54,643 nt of DNA from Bacteroidaceae bacterium (GCA_017536695.1 JAFXGX010000008.1:1-54643), one strand, 5' to 3'; positions 17,355 through 29,706 are shown, counted from the first letter of the stretch. Notes: generated from the letters alone by a model not told the origin. Translations and numbers: made by a program.

Positions 17355-19667
17355 TTATCTTGTGATGAGTATCTTTGTCGCTACGCCTTCATCGCCGTTG
17401 CTGTCGTATGTTAGTACGTAATAAACTCCGCTTGCGACTTTCTCACCACGGTTATTTCTTCCGTTCCAGTTGTACTGCCCTCCGTTGGATGTGCCCTCAT
17501 TGATTAAAAATCCTGCTGCATCAACGATTTTGACGTTGCAGTCGTGTGTTAGTCCAACGATTGAGATATTTCCGCTGTAATCGGACCTAACAGGGTTCGG
17601 GTAGGCATAAACATTACTCTCCTTAAGGATCTCCTCCGGGCGCGTTGCATCACTCATGTAGCTTGCCATTCCCTTATCGGTACCGATGAACACTTCGCCG
17701 CTCTTTCCGTTGATTGCTATGCTTTCTATGCAGTTTGACGGCAGCGGGGAGTTCTCTGTCGTAAAATGATGTATCGTCTCAAGTCCGTCGGCACTTATAA
17801 GGTATATACCATTGTCGTTTGTTCCCACCCACTTGCGATTTGCTCCGTCAACCTTGATGCTTTTGATATATGTTCCGCTCAACAGGTAGTCGGCAAGGCC
17901 TGTACCGTCGTTGCGGGGCACCTTAATCTGCTTGAATGTGCCATCATTGAAGAATTTCTGCGGGTTGTCAATGACAAACAGTCCTGCATTGGTGCCTACC
18001 CACATCTTGCCGTTGTGGTCCTCGGTAAGGGCATATACCTGATATATATCGTAGCTTGTTCCGTCCTGGTTGGTAAATTTGTTGAGCCATACTTTTGACT
18101 CGTCATCGCTTGTGTCATAAGGTGTGCCGTTGAGCTTTGCACAGAATATTCCAGGCTCTCCCTGCAGTGATGTTATCCACAGCCAGCCTCTTGAGTCTAT
18201 CATCGGTTCAACCATCGTTGGCAGATACTCAATAGGTTTGTAATGTAGTGAAATCCATGTGCCGTCTTTCTTAAGAATCTTGACAATATCTTTTACTCCT
18301 GTATTTATACACCATAGATTTCCTTCCTTATCGAACTTTACCATTGACACTCGTACATATTTGTTCGATCCCGGTACTACAGTCTCAAGAGGGCTGTTAT
18401 GCATACTATAGTGATTTACAAACTTTCCGTCGCGGAACTCATATATACCATAACCAAAGGAACTTGCAAAATAATGACCAGGTTCGGTGGGGTCCTCATC
18501 TATCGAGCATATATTATTATACTTTAACCCTGTTGCCTGTATGATTGTATCCTCGGGAAGATTTATCCATTTGTCATTCTCAAGATGGTATTCCATTAAA
18601 GTGCCGTCATAGAAAGTGGTGCCAAAAAAATTGAGATTACCTCCGGCTACAAGTAGTTTCTCATCGCTTGTGAACTGCATGAACTCGCAATAGTTTCTTA
18701 TGGGGCTGTTGGGGATAATTGGCATTGATGTGCTGGTAATGTTATTATCCTTTATGGCGCACTTCACTACCCCACCGTATCCCTTACAGTCCCAGAAATC
18801 GTTGCCTTCCTTTAAGACGAACATGCTGCCGCTATTGCTGTATACCGCAGCTTCTTGCGGTCCTGTGATTATAGCTGTCTTGCCGGGTGCTGAGGCTATA
18901 ATCTCTTTTCCGTTGCTGTAGACCCTATTGTACTTTTCCCCGTCGTTGTACAGTACATAACGGAGTATGTTCCTGCCTACTTCATAATGTAGTATTCCAA
19001 AGTCGACAAGGTGGCAGTATAGTATTCCGTCGAGCTCGCATATTGCCTTTATGAAGTAATTGTTCTTCTTTTCCCAGTTGTTCTTGTCGAGCATGTTACT
19101 TGTGGTATCGCAACTGTACATTCCAGTCTTTGTACCGCAGAAAAGTTTGTCCTCGTAAAGGTAGGCGCAGTAGGTGTCAAGGCCTGTCGTGTATGTACTT
19201 TCGAACTCAAGCCTGTCGAGATTAAGGACTACTATGCCGAATTCGGTTGACAGGTAGGCTCTGTTGCCTTGCAAGTCTATACCGTTTATCTTCTTCTTTG
19301 GCAGTGACTTGTTTTTGAAGTCGGATATATTGTATACTTGGTCGTTGCCGTATAGTATATCGATATTGGCATTGCTGTACACGATTACAAGCGCGTCAAT
19401 TTCCTTGCTGTAGGCAATATGTGCTATGTCAATGTCGCTCAGGGTGTTTATCTTGTCAAAGAGGCGTACTTCGCTGTCTTCTTCGCTGTATGAGAAAAGC
19501 GCTCCCGAGGCGAGTATATATACTTTGTCGCCTGCAACTTGGCAATAGGTTGCATTGTGGTATGAGGGATAGAGTCTCCAATCATCTATACCGTTAGAAC
19601 TGAATGCCGTAGACTTGAGACTGAAAACCGATAGTAACAGACAAAGTGCTAATATTCTTTTTATCAT
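17355..19667 (-). CDS. porZ: PorZ-like type IX secretion protein
   Basis: 770 residues, close to the length I recall for the Porphyromonas PorZ. It has a signal peptide ([16 protein letters not shown]...), then two beta-propeller-like halves. The N-terminal segments [15 protein letters not shown] and [14 protein letters not shown] are typical of PorZ; the later repeats ([30 protein letters not shown]) are two-component-regulator-type propeller blades. A type IX C-terminal domain ([15 protein letters not shown] ... [11 protein letters not shown]) ends the protein. In known systems PorZ is part of the surface attachment complex that delivers anionic LPS to cargo. It overlaps rdgB by 4 bp. Confidence 0.85.
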   Translation of the reverse strand: MIKRILALCLLLSVFSLKSTAFSSNGIDDWRLYPSYHNATYCQVAGDKVYILASGALFSYSEEDSEVRLFDKINTLSDIDIAHIAYSKEIDALVIVYSNANIDILYGNDQVYNISDFKNKSLPKKKINGIDLQGNRAYLSTEFGIVVLNLDRLEFESTYTTGLDTYCAYLYEDKLFCGTKTGMYSCDTTSNMLDKNNWEKKNNYFIKAICELDGILYCHLVDFGILHYEVGRNILRYVLYNDGEKYNRVYSNGKEIIASAPGKTAIITGPQEAAVYSNSGSMFVLKEGNDFWDCKGYGGVVKCAIKDNNITSTSMPIIPNSPIRNYCEFMQFTSDEKLLVAGGNLNFFGTTFYDGTLMEYHLENDKWINLPEDTIIQATGLKYNNICSIDEDPTEPGHYFASSFGYGIYEFRDGKFVNHYSMHNSPLETVVPGSNKYVRVSMVKFDKEGNLWCINTGVKDIVKILKKDGTWISLHYKPIEYLPTMVEPMIDSRGWLWITSLQGEPGIFCAKLNGTPYDTSDDESKVWLNKFTNQDGTSYDIYQVYALTEDHNGKMWVGTNAGLFVIDNPQKFFNDGTFKQIKVPRNDGTGLADYLLSGTYIKSIKVDGANRKWVGTNDNGIYLISADGLETIHHFTTENSPLPSNCIESIAINGKSGEVFIGTDKGMASYMSDATRPEEILKESNVYAYPNPVRSDYSGNISIVGLTHDCNVKIVDAAGFLINEGTSNGGQYNWNGRNNRGEKVASGVYYVLTYDSNGDEGVATKILITR

Positions 19668-20248
19668 CCTTTATATTTTTCCTTTAGGTAATTGCTCAGC
19701 TGTTCTGTCGCGCGGTAGCGGTGGCTTATGCTGTTCTTCTGCTCACTGCTCATCTGCGCAAAGCTTTCAGAAAATCCTTCGGGAATGAATATCGGGTCAT
19801 ATCCGAATCCCGAGTCTCCTCTCTTCTCTTCGGTGATACTCCCCTTTACAATTCCGTTGAACAGTTTTTCCTCGCCGTTAATTATTAACGCGATAACTGT
19901 GCGAAATTGTGCGTTGCGGTTACTTTTTCCTGTTAAATTATGCAATAATTTCTGCATGTTTGCCTCGGAACAGCACTCTTCGCCCGCATAACGTGCCGAG
20001 TATACTCCGGGCTCGCCGCCAAGTGCCTCTACCTCGAGCCCTGTGTCATCGGCAAAGCAGTCAAGGCCGTACTTGTCATATATGTATCTTGCCTTGATGA
20101 GAGCATTGCCCTGAAGTGTGTCGGCTGTCTCGGGTATCTCATCGTGGCACTCGATGTCATTTAGGGACAGCACCTCTACCCTGTCGCCGACAATGGCTCT
20201 TACCTCATCGAGTTTGTGTCTGTTGTTTGTAGCGAATACGAGTTTCAT
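19664..20248 (-). CDS. rdgB: Non-canonical purine NTP pyrophosphatase (RdgB/HAM1)
   Basis: 194 residues, usual for the family. Signatures are [12 protein letters not shown] at the N-terminus, [33 protein letters not shown] and SHRYRA near the C-terminus. It hydrolyses dITP, ITP and XTP to monophosphates, keeping deaminated purines out of DNA and RNA. It overlaps the YitT-family gene upstream and porZ downstream by 4 bp each, so the three are translationally coupled. Confidence 0.96.
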   Translation of the reverse strand: MKLVFATNNRHKLDEVRAIVGDRVEVLSLNDIECHDEIPETADTLQGNALIKARYIYDKYGLDCFADDTGLEVEALGGEPGVYSARYAGEECCSEANMQKLLHNLTGKSNRNAQFRTVIALIINGEEKLFNGIVKGSITEEKRGDSGFGYDPIFIPEGFSESFAQMSSEQKNSISHRYRATEQLSNYLKEKYKG

Positions 20249-21225
20249 TTATTCTCTTCGTTTTTTACAAGTTCTCTGGGTTCGTTTGAATCGAACTTGA
20301 CTTTCCTTGACTTGGCTTTTATCTTGTCGAAGCCGAGGCCGTAAACTGCCATGACTTTCGATTGTGACACAAGTGCATTAGGGTCAATCTGCTTTATTGC
20401 ACTGAGCAGCTGGTTCGACTGGTTGGCACGTGCTATGGTGGTCACCACCTTGCTCTCCTTGCCCGAGTAGTAACCTACTGAATCAAGCAGTGTGACACCG
20501 CGTTTAAGGTGACGTGTGATGTAGTATCCTATCTCATCGTACTTGCTCGAGAAGATGAAGAATTGTACTGCCTGACGGTTGCTGTTTACCATGTAGTCGA
20601 GCGACACGTTCACAATCACAAGGTTTATGAATCCGTAGAAGACCTTCTGAAGGCTCAGTGCCGTGTCGGCTGTAGGGATGATGAAGAAACTGCTTGTTAC
20701 GATACATGCGTCCACATAGAGCATGGCGCGGCCGAAGCTTACATCCTTGTACTTGTTTACAATAGCGGCAATGATGTCTACACCACCCGAACTGCCATTG
20801 CTAAGGAAACAGAATGCCAGACCCAGTCCTGTGAAGATTGAACCTACGATACACGACTCGAGCTGCTTGTCAGGTCCTAAAATCTCCGATGCGTTGGGGT
20901 ATACGTCAAACACCATCTGGAACAGTTGCAGGAAGAGCGTTAGGCATATTATCGCATATATTGTCTTTATGCAGAACTTGAGTCCGAGCTGCCAGATAGC
21001 TATTATTATCAGCACCATGTTTATGAGAAAATATGAGTACTGTATGGGTACTCCTGTGGTGTACTGTATAATGGCGCAGACACCGGTTACACCTCCTGTC
21101 ACGAAAGTGTATGGCTCCATGAAAAAGTTCCATGCGAAGGCATAGGATGCAAGTCCGAGAGTAATCATGAAATAGTTCTTTATCTCACTCAGGATGGAAG
21201 GACGCGGAATGAATCGTTTAGCCAT
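20245..21225 (-). CDS. YitT/DUF2179-family membrane protein
   Basis: 326 residues from the ATG at 21225 ([10 protein letters not shown]); an upstream TTG in frame is less likely. It has five to six hydrophobic helices in the first ~200 residues ([48 protein letters not shown] and others), the glycine-rich [13 protein letters not shown] loop and the [13 protein letters not shown] repeat. A cytoplasmic C-terminal domain ([18 protein letters not shown] ... DPNALVSQS) is typical of DUF2179. The family's transport role is not established. It is first of the unit running to rdgB and porZ. Confidence 0.88.
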   Translation of the reverse strand: MAKRFIPRPSILSEIKNYFMITLGLASYAFAWNFFMEPYTFVTGGVTGVCAIIQYTTGVPIQYSYFLINMVLIIIAIWQLGLKFCIKTIYAIICLTLFLQLFQMVFDVYPNASEILGPDKQLESCIVGSIFTGLGLAFCFLSNGSSGGVDIIAAIVNKYKDVSFGRAMLYVDACIVTSSFFIIPTADTALSLQKVFYGFINLVIVNVSLDYMVNSNRQAVQFFIFSSKYDEIGYYITRHLKRGVTLLDSVGYYSGKESKVVTTIARANQSNQLLSAIKQIDPNALVSQSKVMAVYGLGFDKIKAKSRKVKFDSNEPRELVKNEENK

Positions 21226-21275
21226 AACCAAACTTTTTTAAAACAATTAATTTATTTAGATGAAATTAATAAGTA

Positions 21276-24107
21276 TCAGATGACTATATTAACAATTTTC
21301 TTAGGCACAATGATGACCTTCCTGATAGGTTTGCCGTCAATGTACTTTTGGCTGTTCTCGTTGGCGAGTACAGCTGCCTCGATGTCAGCATTTGCCGCAT
21401 CTGCCGCAAACTCCATGGTAAAGCGTGCCTTGCCGTTGAACGAGATGGTGTATTTGACTGTATCTTCCTTGAGGTACTCCTCATCGTATGCAGGCCACTC
21501 GGCATCGCATATGGTTGTGTCGTATCCCATGATTTCCCACAACTCCTCGCATATATGCGGTGCGAATGGAGAGAGTACGACAACGACCTTCTCAAGGATA
21601 GCCTTCTTGTTACATTTGAGCGCCGAGAGCTCGTTCAAGCATATCATGAAGGCACTCACTGTAGTGTTGTATGAGAATGCCGGGATGTCCTCAGTCGTCT
21701 TCTTTATGAGCTTGTGCAGTGACTTGAGTTCATCTTTTGTAGGCTCCTCATCTGTTATTATGCAGTTGTCGTTCTTGTCGAAGAACATACCCCACAACTT
21801 GCGCAGGAAGCGGTGGCAACCGTCAATACCGTTTGTATCCCATGGCTTCGACTGCTCGATGGGGCCGAGGAACATCTCGTACATGCGCAGTGTGTCGGCA
21901 CCGTACTTCTCTACAATGACGTCGGGGTTCACTACATTGAACATTGACTTGCTCATCTTCTCCACTGCCCAACCGCAGATGTATTTCCCGTCCTCAAGTA
22001 TGAACTCGGCATCGGCATACTCGGGACGCCATGCGCGGAAAGCGTCAATGTCAAGAATGTCATTGGCAACGATGTTCACGTCGACATGCAGCGGTGTTAC
22101 ATCGTACTGCTTCGATAGGTTGAGTGATACGAATGTGTTCGTGTCCTTGATGCGGTAAACGAAGTTGCTTCGTCCCTGAATCATACCCTGGTTGATGAGC
22201 TTCTGGAACGGCTCTTCCTTCGTGCTCACACCTGTGTCGAAGAGGAACATGTTCCAGAAACGGGAGTAGATGAGGTGGCCTGTAGCATGCTCCTTTCCGC
22301 CTACATACAGGTCTACATTCTGCCAGTAGCCGTTGGCCTCCTTTGAAACGAGCGCATTACTGTTGCGTGGGTCCATGTAGCGCAGATAATATGCGCTTGA
22401 GCCTGCGAAGCCTGGCATTGTGTTGAGCTCAAGAGGGAATATTGTCGTGTTGTCGATGTTCTCCTTGCTTGTTACACAGTTGTTCACTGTATCCCAAGCC
22501 CACATCTTGGCGTGTCCCAAAGGTGGTTCTCCGCTCTCTGTAGGAAGGAACTTCTCTACCTCGGGAAGCTCAAGAGGCAGACACTCCTCGGGAATGGGGT
22601 AAGGTACTCCGTTCTTGTAGTAGATGGGGAACGGCTCGCCCCAGTAGCGCTGACGGCTGAAGATTGCGTCGCGCAGACGGTAGTTAACTTTCACGCGACC
22701 GAGTCCTGTCTCGGTAACGAACTGCTTTGTCTTTGCAATAGCCTCCTTGACGGTAAGTCCGTTCAGGTTGAGCTTGCAGTCGCTGAATGAGGCTGCAGGC
22801 GAGTTGGTCATGATGCCTTCTTTTGCATCGAAACTCTCTTCGCTGACGTCGCAGCCCTCGATGAGCGGGCGTATCTCGATGCCGAAGTGCTTTGCGAATG
22901 CGTAGTCGCGGCTGTCGTGTGCAGGAACGGCCATTATGGCTCCGGTTCCGTAGCCCGAGAGTACATAATCGCTAACCCATACAGGGATATCCTCGCCTGT
23001 GATTGGGTTAATGGCATATGAACCTGTGAACACTCCTGTTACGTTGCGGTCAATCATACGCTCGCGCTCGGTACGTTTCTTCGTGCGGTCAAGGTATGCC
23101 TCGACAGCCTCTTTCTGCTCTGCTGTGGTAAGCTGTGCAACAAGCTCGCTTTCGGGAGCAAGCACCATAAATGTGACACCGAAGATTGTGTCGGCACGTG
23201 TGGTGAATATTGTGAACTGTACGTCGCTATCCTTTACGCGGAACTGCATCTCGGTACCTTCGCTGCGGCCAATCCAGTTGCGCTGTGTCTCTTTGAGCGA
23301 CTCGGTCCAGTCAATCTTCTCAAGGCCGTCGAGCAGACGCTGCGAGTATGCCGATACTCTCAGGCACCACTGTTTCATCTTTTTCTGTACGACGGGGTGT
23401 CCGCCACGCTCCGAAACACCGTCAACCACCTCATCGTTGGCAAGTACCGTGCCCAGTGCAGGACACCAGTTTACCATTGTCTCGTTTAGGAATGCTATGC
23501 GCCAGTTCATAAGCAGCTCCTGCTGTGCGGTCTCGCTCATGCTGTTCCACTCATCGGCGGTGACCTCTATCTCCTCGGTGCATGCTGCGTTGAAGCCCGC
23601 ACTACCCTCCTTCTCCAACTTTGCGACAAGTTCGGCTATAGGCTTAGCGCACTTTGCATCGTTGTCGTAATAGCTGTTGAACATCTTGATGAATGTCCAC
23701 TGTGTCCAGTGGTAGTACTCGGCATCGCATGTCCTTATCTCTCGGTCCCAGTCGAAGCAGAAACCTATCTTGTCGAGCTGCTCGCGGTAGCGGTTGATGT
23801 TCTGTTCGGTTGTTATTGCAGGGTGCTGGCCTGTCTGTATGGCATACTGCTCGGCAGGGAGTCCGTATGCATCGTAACCCATAGGGTTTAGCACATTGAA
23901 GCCCTGAAGGCGTTTGAAACGTGCAAAAATGTCCGATGCTATGTAACCAAGCGGGTGGCCTACATGCAATCCCGCACCTGACGGATAGGGGAACATGTTC
24001 AGTACATAGAATTTCTTCTTCTCCTCATTCTCGACTACGCGATAGGTCTTCTCGTCCTTCCATCGCTTCTGCCACTTCTGTTCAATCTCGTTAAAGTTGT
24101 ATGCCAT
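21276..24107 (-). CDS. leuS: Leucyl-tRNA synthetase
   Basis: 943 residues from the ATG at 24107 ([16 protein letters not shown]); an upstream in-frame start adds eight unlikely residues. It has the class I HIGH-type motif in [16 protein letters not shown] (about residue 40), the CP1 editing domain, and the KMSKS loop in [11 protein letters not shown] (about residue 715). It attaches leucine to tRNA-Leu in the cytoplasm. It stands alone on this strand, 50 bp upstream of the YitT-family gene, with no terminator seen between, so read-through into that unit is possible. Confidence 0.97.
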   Translation of the reverse strand: MAYNFNEIEQKWQKRWKDEKTYRVVENEEKKKFYVLNMFPYPSGAGLHVGHPLGYIASDIFARFKRLQGFNVLNPMGYDAYGLPAEQYAIQTGQHPAITTEQNINRYREQLDKIGFCFDWDREIRTCDAEYYHWTQWTFIKMFNSYYDNDAKCAKPIAELVAKLEKEGSAGFNAACTEEIEVTADEWNSMSETAQQELLMNWRIAFLNETMVNWCPALGTVLANDEVVDGVSERGGHPVVQKKMKQWCLRVSAYSQRLLDGLEKIDWTESLKETQRNWIGRSEGTEMQFRVKDSDVQFTIFTTRADTIFGVTFMVLAPESELVAQLTTAEQKEAVEAYLDRTKKRTERERMIDRNVTGVFTGSYAINPITGEDIPVWVSDYVLSGYGTGAIMAVPAHDSRDYAFAKHFGIEIRPLIEGCDVSEESFDAKEGIMTNSPAASFSDCKLNLNGLTVKEAIAKTKQFVTETGLGRVKVNYRLRDAIFSRQRYWGEPFPIYYKNGVPYPIPEECLPLELPEVEKFLPTESGEPPLGHAKMWAWDTVNNCVTSKENIDNTTIFPLELNTMPGFAGSSAYYLRYMDPRNSNALVSKEANGYWQNVDLYVGGKEHATGHLIYSRFWNMFLFDTGVSTKEEPFQKLINQGMIQGRSNFVYRIKDTNTFVSLNLSKQYDVTPLHVDVNIVANDILDIDAFRAWRPEYADAEFILEDGKYICGWAVEKMSKSMFNVVNPDVIVEKYGADTLRMYEMFLGPIEQSKPWDTNGIDGCHRFLRKLWGMFFDKNDNCIITDEEPTKDELKSLHKLIKKTTEDIPAFSYNTTVSAFMICLNELSALKCNKKAILEKVVVVLSPFAPHICEELWEIMGYDTTICDAEWPAYDEEYLKEDTVKYTISFNGKARFTMEFAADAANADIEAAVLANENSQKYIDGKPIRKVIIVPKKIVNIVI

Positions 24108-24169
24108 ATGTTTTTTGTTTATTATTTCCAAATTAGCAATTATAATTCTGTAATTTAATCAATATGCAT

Positions 24170-24244
24170 TGTCATTTCGAACGGATGTGAGAAATCTCCA
24201 TTAACGTTTAAGATTCCTCGTCGCTTTGCTCTGTCGGAATGGCA
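24170..24244. repeat. Hairpin-forming dispersed repeat
   Basis: The left arm TGTCATTTCGAACGGATGTG continues to AAATCTC. After about 14 bp the opposing arm GATTCCTCGTCGCTTTGCTC ends in GGAATGGCA. It has the same architecture as 9156-9235. Confidence 0.7.
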
Positions 24245-24257
24245 AAACTTAATTTTG

Positions 24258-24302
24258 TTATATGACTTTGAAGTCATAACAACATCTACATAGTAGATGC
24301 AA
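24258..24302. repeat. Two small adjacent hairpins
   Basis: ATGACTTTGAAGTCAT and CATCTACATAGTAGATG are self-complementary and separated by a few bases. Function unknown; they lie between divergent leuS and mutS. Confidence 0.45.
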
Positions 24303-24410
24303 TATCTTGCAAAAATATATAAAATTCGGATGATTATTTGTTTTATGCCATTAATTTGTCGGCTAAAGTTCTTTTTTCTTTTTTCTCCCCTGAAATCGGA
24401 TAAAAATCGC

Positions 24411-24418
24411 TATCTTCG
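24411..24418 (+). promoter_or_regulatory. Candidate -7 element of mutS
   Basis: TATCTTCG, 34 bp before the mutS start, is close to the Bacteroidetes -7 consensus. No clear -33 TTTG is present. Confidence 0.4.
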
Positions 24419-24452
24419 CATAATTATTTCAAAGTGAAAACAAAAGCGATAT

Positions 24453-27080
24453 ATGGCAGAAAAAGATATAGCTGCAACGCCAATGATGCGTCAGTTTTAT
24501 GACCTCAAGGCAAAGCACCCCGATGCGATACTGCTGTTCCGTTGCGGCGACTTCTATGAGACATACTGTTCCGATGCTGTGATAGCCTCGGAGATTCTCG
24601 GAATAACACTTACCAAACGCTCTAACGGAAAGAGTGATGCCTCAAAGGCTATTGAGATGGCGGGATTCCCTTTCCATGCGCTCGACAACTATCTTCCAAA
24701 ACTTGTGCGTGCAGGAAAGCGTGTGGCCATCTGTGACCAGCTCGAAGACCCCAAGATGACGAAGAAACTCGTCAAGCGCGGTATTACCGAACTTGTCACT
24801 CCGGGAGTCTCAATCAATGACAATGTGCTTGACTACAAGGAAAATAACTTCCTTGCTGCCGTTCATTTCGGTAAGCCTATGTGCGGTGTGTCGTTCCTTG
24901 ACATATCAACAGGCGAGTTCCTTGTTGCCGAGGGTACATTTGACTACATCGAGAAACTGCTCATCAACTTCAACCCCAAGGAGGTACTCTTTGAGCGTGG
25001 ATTGAAAAAACGTTTCGAGGAGTGTTTCGGCAGCAAATACCTTACCTTTGAACTTGATGACTGGGCCTTTACCGATGAGTTCGCGAATGAGAAGCTGACA
25101 AAACATTTCGAGACAAAGAACCTCAAGGGATTCGGTATCTCGCATCTTCGCAGCGGAGTGGTGGCGGCAGGTGCCGTGCTTCATTACCTAAGTGTCACGC
25201 TACATACACAGATATCGCACATACGCAACATATCACGCATTGAGGAGGAGCGCTATGTGCGTCTCGACAAATTCACAATCCGCAGTCTTGAGCTGCTTGG
25301 CAGCATGCACGACGGCGGCTCATCGCTGCTGTCGGTAGTGGACCGTACCCTGACAGCCATGGGAGCGCGTCTCCTGAAACGTTGGATGGTTTTTCCGCTT
25401 AAGGACAAGAAACCCATTGAGGAGCGTCTGGATATTGTGGAATACTATTTCCGCGAGCCTGAATTCCGCGAGCTTGTCGAGGAGAATCTTCAGATGATAG
25501 GCGACCTTGAACGTATAATCGCAAAGGTTGCAGCGGGACGTGTCTCTCCGCGTGAGCTTGTGCAGTTGAAACTGGCCCTTATGGCTGTTGAGCCCATAAA
25601 GAGAGCTTGTGAGGCATCGGGTAATCAGGTACTCAAGCAGATAGGAGCACAGCTTGACTGTTGTGCCGATATACGTGACAGGATAGCCAATGAGATTGTC
25701 CCCGAGCCGCCGTTGCTTCTCAACAAGGGCGGGGTAGTGGCCGACGGAGTAAACGAACAGCTCGATGAGCTGCGTGCCATAGCATATCATGGCAAGGATT
25801 ACCTAATGCAGCTGCAGCAGCGTGAGAGCGAGCGTACAGGTATTCCGAGCCTTAAAATCTCGTTCAATAATGTCTTCGGTTACTATATCGAAGTAAGAAA
25901 TACCTACAAGGAGAATGTGCCGGCCGAGTGGATACGAAAGCAGACTCTTGTCAATGCCGAGCGCTACATAACGCAGGAACTGAAGGAGTATGAAGAGAAA
26001 ATCCTCGGTGCCGAGGAGAAGATTCTCGCTCTCGAGACACAGATATTCAACAGCCTGGTGGTTGACCTTGCGTCATATATCCCATCGATACAGCTTGATG
26101 CGTCGCATCTTGCAAGGCTCGATGTACTGCTGTCGTTTGCCAACGTGTCGCGTGCCAACAAATATATACGTCCTGTGATAAGCGAGGATGATGTACTTGA
26201 CATCAAGCAGGGGCGTCATCCGGTCATAGAGCGCCAGATGGCGGTAGGGGAGAACTATATTCCCAACGACCTCTATCTTGACAGCGAGAAGCAGCAGATT
26301 ATCATAGTCACCGGTCCGAATATGGCGGGTAAGTCTGCTCTTCTGCGACAGACAGCGCTTATCACTCTACTTGCGCAGATAGGCTGTTTCGTGCCAGCCG
26401 ACAGCGCTCATGTGGGTCTTGTCGACAAGATATTCACACGTGTCGGGGCAAGTGACAACATCTCGGCGGGTGAGTCTACCTTCATGGTCGAGATGACCGA
26501 GGCTGCAAATATCCTCAATAACCTTTCCGAAAAGAGCCTTGTTCTCTTCGATGAGCTTGGACGCGGAACATCCACATATGACGGTATGTCAATCGCATGG
26601 GCTATCGTGGAGCACATCCATGAGAGCGCAAAGGGTAGGGCACGCACTCTGTTCGCTACTCATTATCACGAGCTTAACGAGATGGAGAAGAGTTTCTCCC
26701 GCATAAAGAATTTCAATGTCTCAGTGCGCGAGATTGACGGCAAGGTCATCTTCCTGCGCAAGCTCATGCCGGGCGGCAGCGAGCACTCGTTCGGTATTCA
26801 TGTGGCAAAGCTTGCAGGTATGCCCAAAAGCATCGTGAAACGCTCCGAGCAGATACTGCAGAAGCTTGAGGCAAGCAATTACCGTGGTGAGCTCAAAGGT
26901 GCTCCTACAGTGGAGATAGCCGACAGCCGCGAGGGTCTGCAGCTCAACTTTTTCCAGCTTGATGATCCTGTGCTATCGCAGGTGCGTGATGAGATTCTTG
27001 GTATTGATGTCAATAATCTCACTCCGCTCGAGGCGTTGAACAAGTTGAATGAAATAAAGAAAATCGTCAGAGGAAAATAA
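24453..27080 (+). CDS. mutS: DNA mismatch repair protein MutS
   Basis: 875 residues. The N-terminal mismatch-recognition domain includes [16 protein letters not shown], the usual GDFYE clamp region with its Phe and Glu. The core and lever domains follow, then the ABC-type ATPase with Walker [14 protein letters not shown] (about residue 620), the signature [11 protein letters not shown], Walker [14 protein letters not shown] and the H-loop ATHYHEL. It recognises mismatches after replication and recruits MutL. It appears monocistronic. Confidence 0.97.
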   Translation: MAEKDIAATPMMRQFYDLKAKHPDAILLFRCGDFYETYCSDAVIASEILGITLTKRSNGKSDASKAIEMAGFPFHALDNYLPKLVRAGKRVAICDQLEDPKMTKKLVKRGITELVTPGVSINDNVLDYKENNFLAAVHFGKPMCGVSFLDISTGEFLVAEGTFDYIEKLLINFNPKEVLFERGLKKRFEECFGSKYLTFELDDWAFTDEFANEKLTKHFETKNLKGFGISHLRSGVVAAGAVLHYLSVTLHTQISHIRNISRIEEERYVRLDKFTIRSLELLGSMHDGGSSLLSVVDRTLTAMGARLLKRWMVFPLKDKKPIEERLDIVEYYFREPEFRELVEENLQMIGDLERIIAKVAAGRVSPRELVQLKLALMAVEPIKRACEASGNQVLKQIGAQLDCCADIRDRIANEIVPEPPLLLNKGGVVADGVNEQLDELRAIAYHGKDYLMQLQQRESERTGIPSLKISFNNVFGYYIEVRNTYKENVPAEWIRKQTLVNAERYITQELKEYEEKILGAEEKILALETQIFNSLVVDLASYIPSIQLDASHLARLDVLLSFANVSRANKYIRPVISEDDVLDIKQGRHPVIERQMAVGENYIPNDLYLDSEKQQIIIVTGPNMAGKSALLRQTALITLLAQIGCFVPADSAHVGLVDKIFTRVGASDNISAGESTFMVEMTEAANILNNLSEKSLVLFDELGRGTSTYDGMSIAWAIVEHIHESAKGRARTLFATHYHELNEMEKSFSRIKNFNVSVREIDGKVIFLRKLMPGGSEHSFGIHVAKLAGMPKSIVKRSEQILQKLEASNYRGELKGAPTVEIADSREGLQLNFFQLDDPVLSQVRDEILGIDVNNLTPLEALNKLNEIKKIVRGK

Positions 27081-27157
27081 CTAAAAAGCAAACTGCCGCG
27101 CAAGCCTTGCATTTTATCTTTTTATTCATTTCCCAATCAAGGGTCGTTATGGGAAAA

Positions 27158-27165
27158 TAACTTTG
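27158..27165 (+). promoter_or_regulatory. Candidate -7 element of katA
   Basis: TAACTTTG fits TAnnTTTG exactly. It predicts a transcript starting near 27172, immediately before the hairpin at 27178. Confidence 0.5.
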
Positions 27166-27177
27166 AACAAATTGCAG

Positions 27178-27221
27178 TATAAGGGTGTTGAGAATTCAAT
27201 TGAATACTTGACACCCTTATA
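27178..27221 (+). promoter_or_regulatory. Long 5'-leader hairpin directly before the katA start
   Basis: TATAAGGGTGT (27178-27188) pairs with ACACCCTTATA (27211-27221). The interior continues pairing (TTGAG with CTTGA through G-U pairs, then ATTCA with TGAAT around AT). The stem ends 3 bp before the ATG. No T run follows, so it is not a terminator. It may protect the mRNA 5' end or control translation; an operator palindrome is the alternative. Confidence 0.65.
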
Positions 27222-27224
27222 TTT

Positions 27225-28730
27225 ATGGATGAAAAATTCTTGACAAATGAGGTCGGTGCTCCTGTTACCGACAACACCAATTCCCTTACTGCGGGGAAGC
27301 GTGGTCCGCTGCTGGTTGAGGATAACTGGCTGCTTGAGAAACTGGCACATTTCGACCGTGAAGTAATTCCCGAGAGACGTATGCATGCCAAGGGAAGCGG
27401 TGCGTTCGGAACATTTACCGTCACTCACGACATTACGCACTACACATGTGCATCGCTATTCTCGAAGATAGGTAAGACAACAGATGTGTTCGTGCGCTTC
27501 TCGACAGTTGCAGGCGAGCGCGGAGCCGCCGATGCCGAGCGTGATATCCGCGGCTTTGCAGTAAAATTCTACACCGATGAGGGTAACTGGGACCTTGTGG
27601 GCAACAATACTCCTGTCTTCTTCCTGCGTGACCCGTTGCAGTTCCCTGACCTTAACCATGCAATCAAGCGTGACCCTCAGACCAATCTGCGCTCGCCGCA
27701 GAGCAACTGGGATTTCTGGACAATGCTTCCCGAGGCTCTGCATCAGGTGACGATTGTAATGTCCGACAGGGGTATTCCTGCTTCGTACAGACATATGCAT
27801 GGCTTCGGTTCTCACACCTTCAGTATGATAAATGCAAGCGGCAAACGTGTGTGGGTAAAGTTCCATTTCCGCACAGAACAGGGTATAAAGAACCTGAGCA
27901 ATGCCGAGGCTGCAGCAATCATAGCCAAGGACCGCGAGAGTCATGGACGCGACCTTTTCAATGCCATAGCTGATGGCGATTTCCCGCGCTGGAAGTTGTA
28001 TATCCAGGTTATGACCGAAGAGCAGGCAGCGACTTACCGCGAGAATCCTTTCGATGTCACCAAGGTGTGGAGTCATAAGGATTTCCCGCTTATAGAGGTC
28101 GGTGTATTGGAGCTTAACCGTAATCCGCAGAACTATTTCGCCGATGTGGAGCAGGCAGCCTTCAATCCTTCGCACATAGTTCCCGGTATAGGCCTCTCGC
28201 CCGACAAACTGTTACAGGGGCGTCTTTTTTCCTATGGCGATGCGCAGCGCTACCGTCTGGGAGTGAACCACGACCAGATTCCCGTCAATCGTGCCCATTG
28301 CGATGTTCATAGCTATCATCGTGACGGTTTGATGCGTGTTGACGGTAACAGTGGTGCTACAAAGGGATATTCTCCTAACAGCATAGGGGAGTGGGGTGTC
28401 ACACAGGCGCAGTATGCCTATTCTCCGGTGGCGGGGGAATCAATGCGATACAATCCTTATGAAGAGCGCAACGATGATTGTTTCTATCAGCCCGGCAACC
28501 TCTACAGGCTTATGAGCAGGGATAAACGCACGCTGCTCATTGCCAATACTGCCGAGGATATGATGCCTGTCACGCTTAATATAAAATACCGCCACACGGC
28601 TCACTGTTATCTGGCCGATGAGGAGTACGGAACACTTTTGGCCGATGCCATGAAGCTTGATATGAACGAGGTAAAGAGGCTGGCGGCGTTGAGCGAGAAG
28701 GAGAGGCTTGAGGAAACAGTTAGCAGATAA
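27225..28730 (+). CDS. katA: Monofunctional heme catalase
   Basis: 501 residues, small-subunit catalase. Signatures are [15 protein letters not shown] with the catalytic His (about residue 53), the [16 protein letters not shown] loop, [12 protein letters not shown] with the catalytic Asn region, and the proximal-heme segment [15 protein letters not shown] with the axial Tyr. It converts hydrogen peroxide to water and oxygen in the cytoplasm. A hairpin leader touches the start codon and a terminator follows directly, so it is a single-gene unit. No OxyR-type site was identified. Confidence 0.97.
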   Translation: MDEKFLTNEVGAPVTDNTNSLTAGKRGPLLVEDNWLLEKLAHFDREVIPERRMHAKGSGAFGTFTVTHDITHYTCASLFSKIGKTTDVFVRFSTVAGERGAADAERDIRGFAVKFYTDEGNWDLVGNNTPVFFLRDPLQFPDLNHAIKRDPQTNLRSPQSNWDFWTMLPEALHQVTIVMSDRGIPASYRHMHGFGSHTFSMINASGKRVWVKFHFRTEQGIKNLSNAEAAAIIAKDRESHGRDLFNAIADGDFPRWKLYIQVMTEEQAATYRENPFDVTKVWSHKDFPLIEVGVLELNRNPQNYFADVEQAAFNPSHIVPGIGLSPDKLLQGRLFSYGDAQRYRLGVNHDQIPVNRAHCDVHSYHRDGLMRVDGNSGATKGYSPNSIGEWGVTQAQYAYSPVAGESMRYNPYEERNDDCFYQPGNLYRLMSRDKRTLLIANTAEDMMPVTLNIKYRHTAHCYLADEEYGTLLADAMKLDMNEVKRLAALSEKERLEETVSR

Positions 28731-28731
28731 C

Positions 28732-28760
28732 AAAAAAGACTCCCGTCGGGAGTCTTTTTT
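28732..28760. terminator. Bidirectional terminator between katA and lgt
   Basis: AAAAAAGACTCCCG and CGGGAGTCTTTTTT form a near loopless stem with A and T runs, between two convergent genes. Confidence 0.9.
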
Positions 28761-28761
28761 G

Positions 28762-29595
28762 TCATTCGGTAGCTTTCCACCTGAAACTGCGGTAGATTAG
28801 ATATCCGCCCGCAATGATAAGCGGAATACTGAGTATCTGTCCCATGTTTATGAGCATGCCGTTCTCAAAGTCCACCTGAACCTCCTTTATATACTCTATA
28901 AAGAAACGGAATGTAAAAATAGTGAACAGGGTAAATCCCGAGAAGAGTCCTGAACCGACTTTGTTGCGGAATTTCCTGTAGAGGAATATGATGACAATGA
29001 ATATCACAAGGTATGCCATTGACTCGTACAGCTGCGCGGGGTGGCACGGTACCGTTATTCCTGTCTTTGCAAAGATGACACCCCATGGCGCATCGGTCGG
29101 CAGGCCTATGATTTCACTGTTCATGAAGTTGCCGAAACGTACCATTGCCGCGAAAATGGGTGCTGCAATGCCCAAGCAGTCAAGAACCCACATGAACGAC
29201 AGCTTTGTCTTCCTTATGTAGAGCAACAGTCCTATTATAACACCTATTGTTCCTCCATGGCTTGCCAGTCCGGCATATCCTGTAAACTTCCAGGCACCAT
29301 TGATTTCCTTGATGGGCAACAGCATCTCTATCGGGCGTGCAAGGTAATATTCCGGTTCGTAGAACAGGCAGTGTCCCAGGCGTGCTCCTATAAGTATACC
29401 GAAGAAACAATAGAAGAACAAGGGGTCGAAAAGCTCTTCCTTTACATTGGAGTCGTTGTAAATTTTCTTTACAACGAAGTATGCCGAAAGCAGTCCCACC
29501 AGCCAGCAGAGAGCGTAGTAACGTATCTCGAAACTGCCTATTGAGATTATGCTTTCTGACGGTGCCCAGACAATGGCATTGAAAATGGGATTCAT
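28762..29595 (-). CDS. lgt: Prolipoprotein diacylglyceryl transferase
   Basis: 277 residues with about seven membrane helices. The family core is present: HGGTIGVIIGLLLYIRK (with the conserved His), then MVRFGNFMNSEIIGLPTD, the Lgt signature with Arg, Asn and Glu, and VPCHPAQLYES. It transfers diacylglycerol from phosphatidylglycerol to the lipobox cysteine of prolipoproteins in the inner membrane. It is the host gene adjoining the left end of the integrated element; its upstream region (29596-29679) is all that separates it from that end. Confidence 0.96.
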   Translation of the reverse strand: MNPIFNAIVWAPSESIISIGSFEIRYYALCWLVGLLSAYFVVKKIYNDSNVKEELFDPLFFYCFFGILIGARLGHCLFYEPEYYLARPIEMLLPIKEINGAWKFTGYAGLASHGGTIGVIIGLLLYIRKTKLSFMWVLDCLGIAAPIFAAMVRFGNFMNSEIIGLPTDAPWGVIFAKTGITVPCHPAQLYESMAYLVIFIVIIFLYRKFRNKVGSGLFSGFTLFTIFTFRFFIEYIKEVQVDFENGMLINMGQILSIPLIIAGGYLIYRSFRWKATE

Positions 29596-29679
29596 GGCTT
29601 ATACATTAAAGCGGAAATGTGTAATTATTTGTTTAATACCTTAGTTTCCAATAATTTACAAGTTTATATTTTTTTTATA

Positions 29680-29698
29680 AGTAACAAACTAGTAACAA
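29680..29698. repeat. Candidate attL direct repeat
   Basis: AGTAACAAACTAGTAACAA matches the right copy at 36209-36227 except for one base. Each copy contains two AGTAACAA units, so it could be a core site or paired recombinase-binding sites. Confidence 0.55.
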
Positions 29699-29706
29699 TT
29701 TGTTCT

